From positions 1 through 64,000 of the forward strand of contig NZ_LIWB01000016.1 in the NCBI RefSeq assembly GCF_001905725.1: a stretch of DNA of 64,000 nucleotides, written 5' to 3'. This DNA is from Streptomyces sp. CB02400 (GTDB lineage: Bacteria > Actinomycetota > Actinomycetes > Streptomycetales > Streptomycetaceae). Shown here in pieces: positions 59,857 through 64,000 of the stretch. The notes under the pieces are model-generated. The model had not been told where the DNA came from, searched no databases, and saw only the letters and a program-made list of their open reading frames with translations. The position numbers were made by a program, and so were the translations under genes. Position 1 is the first letter of the stretch. The number at the start of each line of letters is the position of its first letter.

Positions 59857-60582
59857 GTGACAGCACCACTCAGGATCCTGGCGATCAACGGATCGGAGCG
59901 TGACGGCAACACCGCCGACGTCCTGCGGTACGCCGCCGGGGTCGCGGCGCGGCGCGGGGTCGAGTTCGAGACGGTCGATCTGCGCACCGTCCGCATGGAC
60001 CGCTGCGGCCCGTGCGGCGACTGCAACACCCGTACGGTCCCCTGCGCGGTGGAGGACGGCGTCGCCGACGTGGTGGCCAGGATGATCGAGGCGGACGGCA
60101 TCGTCTTCGCCGCGCCGGTCCACGGCTTCGGCACCGCCAGCCTCATGCAGACCTTCATCGAGCGGGCCGGGGTCGGCCACCTGCGCTTCGACCGGCCGCT
60201 GACCAACAAGGTCGCCGGAGTCGTCTCCGTCGCCCGCCGCTACAGCGGCGGCGAGGTGTGGGCGCAGCTCACCGTCAACGCCCTGCTCAACCGGATGATC
60301 GTGGTGGGCAGCGGATTCCCGGCCACCGTGCACGCCCTGCACCGCGGCGACGCGCTGAAGGACGACGAGGGACTGACCAACGTCTCCCGGCTCGTGGACC
60401 GGATGATCGACATGATGGAGCTGCTGGCCGAGCACCACAGGCTCACCGGGCAGGACGGCCCGATCCACACCGGCGAGGCCAACGAACGCGTGGGACTCGC
60501 CCTGAACGCCGCCGAGTTCGAGGACGTCCCCGAGCCCGGGCTCGCCCCCGAGTCCGCCCTCTCCGCGCAGGCCCGGCCATGA
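59857..60582 (+). CDS. Iron-sulfur flavoprotein (SgcG-like ADIC dehydrogenase)
   Basis: The protein has 241 residues. A flavodoxin-like FMN domain (LAINGSERDGNTADVLRY at the start; FAAPVHGFGTASLMQTFIERAG near 88) contains the compact cluster motif C50-x2-C53-x2-C56-x6-C63, as in iron-sulfur flavoproteins. SgcG of C-1027 belongs to this family and oxidises 2-amino-2-deoxyisochorismate to 3-enolpyruvoylanthranilate. The ADIC-synthase-like gene three positions on makes the same reaction likely here. GTG 59857 has GAAGGAG 7 nt upstream. It overlaps the following ligase gene (ATGA). Confidence 0.88.
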   Translation: MTAPLRILAINGSERDGNTADVLRYAAGVAARRGVEFETVDLRTVRMDRCGPCGDCNTRTVPCAVEDGVADVVARMIEADGIVFAAPVHGFGTASLMQTFIERAGVGHLRFDRPLTNKVAGVVSVARRYSGGEVWAQLTVNALLNRMIVVGSGFPATVHALHRGDALKDDEGLTNVSRLVDRMIDMMELLAEHHRLTGQDGPIHTGEANERVGLALNAAEFEDVPEPGLAPESALSAQARP

Positions 60583-61997
60583 CCGCCGACGGCACCGCCG
60601 GCACCGACGCCTTCCTCGCCGCCCACCGCCGGATCAGCGACTCCTTCCACGACGGCACCCTCACCGAGCGGGCGCTGGCCGACTGGCACGCCGAGCGGCT
60701 GACCGCCGTACTGCGGCACGTCACCGCACGCTCCCCGTTCTACCGCCGCCACCTGGCCGGCGTGGACATCGAGGCCGTCACCCCCGCCACGCTCGGGGCG
60801 CTGCCCTTCACCACCAAGGACGACCTGCGCCGCGAGATGTACGACGTCCTGTCCGGGCCGCTCGCCGACGCGCGGATCTACTACGAGACCAACGGCACCA
60901 CCGGGGCCGCCACCCCCTGCCCGCGCGGCGCCCGCGACATCGCCGCCTCCAACACCGCCGTGGAGCAGTCCTGGCGCCACCTGCTGCGCACCCGCTTCGG
61001 CGACCGCAAGCCCGTCGTCGGCCTCATGGGGCCGTCCGAACTGTACGCGTTCGGCGACGTGTTCACCGACGTGGCCGCCACCCTCGACCTCTGCCACGTC
61101 AAGATCTGGCCCGAGTCCCCGCGCGTCGGCTTCAAGAAGGCGCTGCGCCTCATCGAGGAACTCGGCGTCGAGGTCGTCGTGTGCGCGCCCGCGCTGTGCC
61201 TGAGCCTCGCCAAGGCCGCCCTGCACCACGGCCACGACCCGGCCGCGCTGCCGGTGAAGCTGTTCCTCGTCCTCGGCGAGATCTGCACCCCGCAGTTCGC
61301 GGCGAACGTCTCCACGGTCTGGCCGCAGGCCGTCGTACGGCCCGCCCTGTACGGCTCGCAGGAAGCCCTGTGCATCGCCTCCGGCGCCGACAGCGGCGCC
61401 CTGCACCTGTCCTCGCCCAACTACCTGGCCGAACTGGTGGACCCGGACACCGGCGCCCCGCTCGGCCCGTACGGCACCGGCGAACTGGTGCTGACCATGC
61501 TGATCGACGGCATCAAGCCGCTGATCCGCTACCGCACCGGGGACCTGGTCCGGCTCACCCCCGCCCCGCCCGGCTCCGCCCTGCCCGGCCCGGTCGTCGA
61601 GGTCGTCGGACGCGCCGGCGACCGCATCCCGCTCGGCGACGGCCTGCTGTGGCCGGCCGAACTGGAGGCGGCGGTGCTCACCGACGTCCGCGGCTGCCTG
61701 GGCTACCAGGTCGTCGTCGACAGCGCACCGGACGGCGGCGACCGGGTCACCGTCCGCATGGACCTCCTCCCCGGCACCGCCCGGCCCGACCGGGTCGCCG
61801 CGGCCGTCACCGCCCGGCTGCGCGAACGCACCGGCGCGCACAGCACCGTCGTGGTCGACACCGACATCGACCCCGTGACCCACACCGGTTCGTTCGTCAG
61901 CTGGAAGGCGGCCCGGGTCCTGGACCGCCGCTCCGGGCCCGACGGCGCGGCGCGCACCGCCCGACAGGTCGCGCACCGCTACGCGATCACCACGTGA
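60579..61997 (+). CDS. Phenylacetate-CoA-ligase-like enzyme (SgcD5-like)
   Basis: The protein has 472 residues, the size of phenylacetate-CoA ligase/coenzyme F390 synthetase-like enzymes. Motifs include YYETNGTTGAATPCPR (AMP loop near 102), LYGSQEA near 264 and YRTGDLVRLTP near 322. It should activate an aryl acid as adenylate and thioester. SgcD5 in C-1027 was annotated as an F390-synthetase-like ligase for the benzoxazolinate arm. The acyl group could then pass to the membrane acyltransferase or a carrier. Coupled to the upstream flavoprotein gene. Confidence 0.9.
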   Translation: MTADGTAGTDAFLAAHRRISDSFHDGTLTERALADWHAERLTAVLRHVTARSPFYRRHLAGVDIEAVTPATLGALPFTTKDDLRREMYDVLSGPLADARIYYETNGTTGAATPCPRGARDIAASNTAVEQSWRHLLRTRFGDRKPVVGLMGPSELYAFGDVFTDVAATLDLCHVKIWPESPRVGFKKALRLIEELGVEVVVCAPALCLSLAKAALHHGHDPAALPVKLFLVLGEICTPQFAANVSTVWPQAVVRPALYGSQEALCIASGADSGALHLSSPNYLAELVDPDTGAPLGPYGTGELVLTMLIDGIKPLIRYRTGDLVRLTPAPPGSALPGPVVEVVGRAGDRIPLGDGLLWPAELEAAVLTDVRGCLGYQVVVDSAPDGGDRVTVRMDLLPGTARPDRVAAAVTARLRERTGAHSTVVVDTDIDPVTHTGSFVSWKAARVLDRRSGPDGAARTARQVAHRYAITT

Positions 61998-62013
61998 ACC
62001 GTAAGGACCTGCC

Positions 62014-63528
62014 ATGACCGATCCGCATCCGGCGGCGCCCGCCCCGGTCCGCGTGACGACACACGCGCGGGCCCTGCCCCAGCCGGCGATGCTCCCCGCC
62101 TACCGCGCCCTCGCCGAGCGCTTCGGGCCCGACCAGGTGTACCTCCTGGAGTCCGCCGCCGGCCCGCTGCGCGACCGCCGCTACCAGTTCGCCGGCTTCG
62201 GCACCCTGCTGTCGCTGTCCGTCACCGACGGGACGGTGCGCGTCGCGGGCCGTCCCGGCCTCGTCCGGCTGCTGCTGGAACGCGCCCGGCCGCTGCTCGC
62301 GCACGACGCGGCGGACACGGCGGACACGGCCGACGGGACGGGGCACGCCACCGTGCGGCTGCGCTCCTTCAAGGACCTGTGGGCGCTGCTGCGCACCGCC
62401 CAGCGGATGTTCGACGCCGAGGGCTCGGCCAGCCGCTTCCGCTTCGGCTTCCTCGCCTACTTCGGCTACGACGCCGTCCGCTACGTCGAGGACCTCCCGC
62501 ACCTCATCGAGGAGCGTCCCGACCTGCCCGACGTCCACCTCGTCCTGCACCAGGGCTGTGTCGTCGCCGACCTCGAGGGCGGCGGGGCCGAGCTGCTGCT
62601 GCACGAGTCCGCGCACTGGGAACCCCTCGACCAGGGAGGCGTCCTCGGCCTGCTCGCGCGGGCCGGGGAGACCCATCCCGAGCCGGCCGCCGACACCTTC
62701 CCCGCATCCGTCGTCACCGACGACAGCGAGCCCGACCTGTTCGCCGCCGACGTCGAACGCTGCCTGAAGCACATCGCGGCCGGCGACATCTACCAGGTGC
62801 AGATCGGGCACGAGCTGACCATCCGCTCCCCGGCCCGCCCGGCCGACGTCTACCAGCGGCTGCGCCGGCGCAACGCCTCGCCGTACATGTACCTCGCGAG
62901 CCTGGCGGGCCAGTGCGTCATCGGTGCGAGCCCCGAGCTGTTCGTGCGGATCGAGGACGGCACCGTCACCATGCGGCCCATCGCCGGCACGCTGCCGCGC
63001 ACCGGGGACGACGAGGCCGGCGCCCGGCGGCTGTCCTCCGACCCCAAGGAGATCGCCGAGCACACCATGCTCGTCGACCTGTGCCGCAACGACATCGGCC
63101 GGATCTGCCGCGCCGACACCCTCCAGGTGCCCGACCGGCTCACCGTCGAGCGCTACTCGCACGTGCTGCACCTGGTGTCCACCGTGCTGGGGGAGGCCGA
63201 ACCGGACAAGGACGCCTTCGACACGATCGCCGCCCTGTTCCCCGCCGGCACCATGACCGGCACCCCCCGGATCCGGGCCATGGAGATCATCGAGTCCGTC
63301 GAGCGCAGCCGCCGCGGCCTGTACGCGGGCGCCCTCGGCGTCCTCGACGTCGGCGGTTACACCAACCTCGCCCTGTGCATCCGCACCCTGTTCCACCGCG
63401 ACGGCGTGTACCGCACCCGCGCCTCCGCGGGCATCGTCGCCGACTCCGATCCCCGTGCCGAATGGCGCGAGACGCTGGCCAAGATGAGCGCCGCCCACTG
63501 GGCGGTCACCGGAAAGGAACTGCTGTGA
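62014..63528 (+). CDS. ADIC/anthranilate synthase component I (SgcD/TrpE-like)
   Basis: The protein has 504 residues, with the chorismate-binding C-terminal domain: RPIAGTLPRTGDDEAGARRL near 321, LVDLCRNDIGR near 352, AGTMTGTPRIRAMEIIE near 412 and GIVADSDPRAEW near 475. Enzymes of this group aminate chorismate to ADIC; anthranilate synthases go on to eliminate pyruvate, ADIC synthases such as SgcD do not. The adjacent ADIC-dehydrogenase-like gene favours ADIC synthase. AAGGA precedes the ATG. It overlaps its amidotransferase (GTGA). Confidence 0.92.
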   Translation: MTDPHPAAPAPVRVTTHARALPQPAMLPAYRALAERFGPDQVYLLESAAGPLRDRRYQFAGFGTLLSLSVTDGTVRVAGRPGLVRLLLERARPLLAHDAADTADTADGTGHATVRLRSFKDLWALLRTAQRMFDAEGSASRFRFGFLAYFGYDAVRYVEDLPHLIEERPDLPDVHLVLHQGCVVADLEGGGAELLLHESAHWEPLDQGGVLGLLARAGETHPEPAADTFPASVVTDDSEPDLFAADVERCLKHIAAGDIYQVQIGHELTIRSPARPADVYQRLRRRNASPYMYLASLAGQCVIGASPELFVRIEDGTVTMRPIAGTLPRTGDDEAGARRLSSDPKEIAEHTMLVDLCRNDIGRICRADTLQVPDRLTVERYSHVLHLVSTVLGEAEPDKDAFDTIAALFPAGTMTGTPRIRAMEIIESVERSRRGLYAGALGVLDVGGYTNLALCIRTLFHRDGVYRTRASAGIVADSDPRAEWRETLAKMSAAHWAVTGKELL

Positions 63529-64000
63529 CCCGGATGTTCACCGTCCGGCCCGCCTCCGGTCCGCCCCCGCGGATCCTGGTGGTCGACGCGTTCGACAGCT
63601 TCGTCGACATCCTGCGCCAGTACCTGATGTCGGCGGGCGCCGTCCCCCTCATGGTCCGCTCCAACGCGCTCACCCCGGCCGACGTGCCCGCCATGGGCCT
63701 TGACGGCATCCTCCTCGGTCCCGGCCCCGGGCACCCGGACGAGTCGGGCCACGTGGAACTCGTACGGGCCTTCGCCGGGCGTCTGCCGCTGCTCGGGGTG
63801 TGCCTGGGCCACCAGGCCGTCGGCCGCGCCTACGGCGCGAGCGTGGTGCCCGCCGAGCACCTCGTGCACGGCAAGACCAGCCGGATCCGCCACGACGGAC
63901 ACGGTCTGTTCACCGGCCTGCCCGACCGGTTCGAGGCGACCCGCTACCACTCCCTCGTCGTACCCGAGGAGAGCGTCCCGGACTGCCTGGAGGTGACCGC
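63525..64000 (+). CDS. TrpG-like glutamine amidotransferase (SgcD1-like), partial
   Basis: The frame starts with GTG 63525, overlapping the previous stop, with GGAAAGGAA upstream, and runs off the window. The 158 visible residues show RILVVDAFDSFVDILRQYL, GILLGPGPGHPDE and the nucleophile loop LLGVCLGHQAVGRAYG of class I glutaminases. The histidine and glutamate of the triad would lie beyond the edge. It should supply ammonia to the synthase encoded just before it. Confidence 0.92.
   Translation, partial: MTRMFTVRPASGPPPRILVVDAFDSFVDILRQYLMSAGAVPLMVRSNALTPADVPAMGLDGILLGPGPGHPDESGHVELVRAFAGRLPLLGVCLGHQAVGRAYGASVVPAEHLVHGKTSRIRHDGHGLFTGLPDRFEATRYHSLVVPEESVPDCLEVT

Overview
High-GC actinomycete DNA, almost certainly Streptomyces: GTG and TTG starts are common, genes are tightly packed with ATGA/TTGA/GTGA overlaps, and families such as DUF1707, DUF6059-like and StrR-type regulators are typical of that genus. 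No rRNA, tRNA or CRISPR array was seen. All functional calls come from reading motifs by eye; no database search was possible.

Most of the window (about 1.9-51.2 kb and 57.2 kb to the right edge) reads as one large, unusual biosynthetic gene cluster. Left edge: MOSC and SMI1/KNR4 genes, then an AraC-type and a StrR/ParB-type regulator. A first rightward operon (4.1-9.7 kb) encodes a GMC oxidoreductase with its small partner, an AhpD-like protein, a TIGR03084-like protein and a TyrA-like dehydrogenase. A second operon (9.9-15.5 kb) has three ATP-grasp ligases, a serine O-acetyltransferase and a cysteine-synthase-like enzyme. A third (15.6-21.5 kb) has an A-PCP didomain, a free-standing condensation enzyme, an acyl-CoA-dehydrogenase-like hydroxylase and a P450.

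A block of apparently non-biosynthetic genes follows (21.7-26.2 kb): a Cys-rich hypothetical, a GNAT, a hydrolase with a possible leader ORF, and a Fic-like toxin with a truncated partner. Palindromic repeats lie on both sides of it. From 26.5 to 35.6 kb are tailoring genes (FAD monooxygenase, SgcJ-like protein, acyl-CoA-dehydrogenase-like and HpaB-like hydroxylases, ThDP enzyme, methyltransferase) and an MFS exporter. A tightly coupled operon (36.0-46.0 kb) combines a TauD-type dioxygenase, HpaI aldolase, second cysteine-synthase-like enzyme, AsnB, PrpF-like isomerase, acyl-CoA dehydrogenase, dihydroorotase-like cyclase and an in-frame FAD-monooxygenase/FMN-reductase fusion. An SH3-like protein, a membrane acyltransferase, a hydrolase and an MMPL exporter follow.

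A second interruption (51.2-56.9 kb) holds housekeeping-like and broken genes. The right end (57.2-64.0 kb) is an operon of O-methyltransferase, P450, iron-sulfur flavoprotein, phenylacetate-CoA-ligase-like enzyme, ADIC/anthranilate-synthase-like enzyme and its amidotransferase. This set resembles the benzoxazolinate pathway of the C-1027 cluster, and the AraC plus StrR-type regulators echo the same cluster. No enediyne PKS is present in the window. The most plausible overall picture, as inference, is a peptide-like metabolite carrying a benzoxazolinate-type aryl group and an unusual amino-acid-derived ring.
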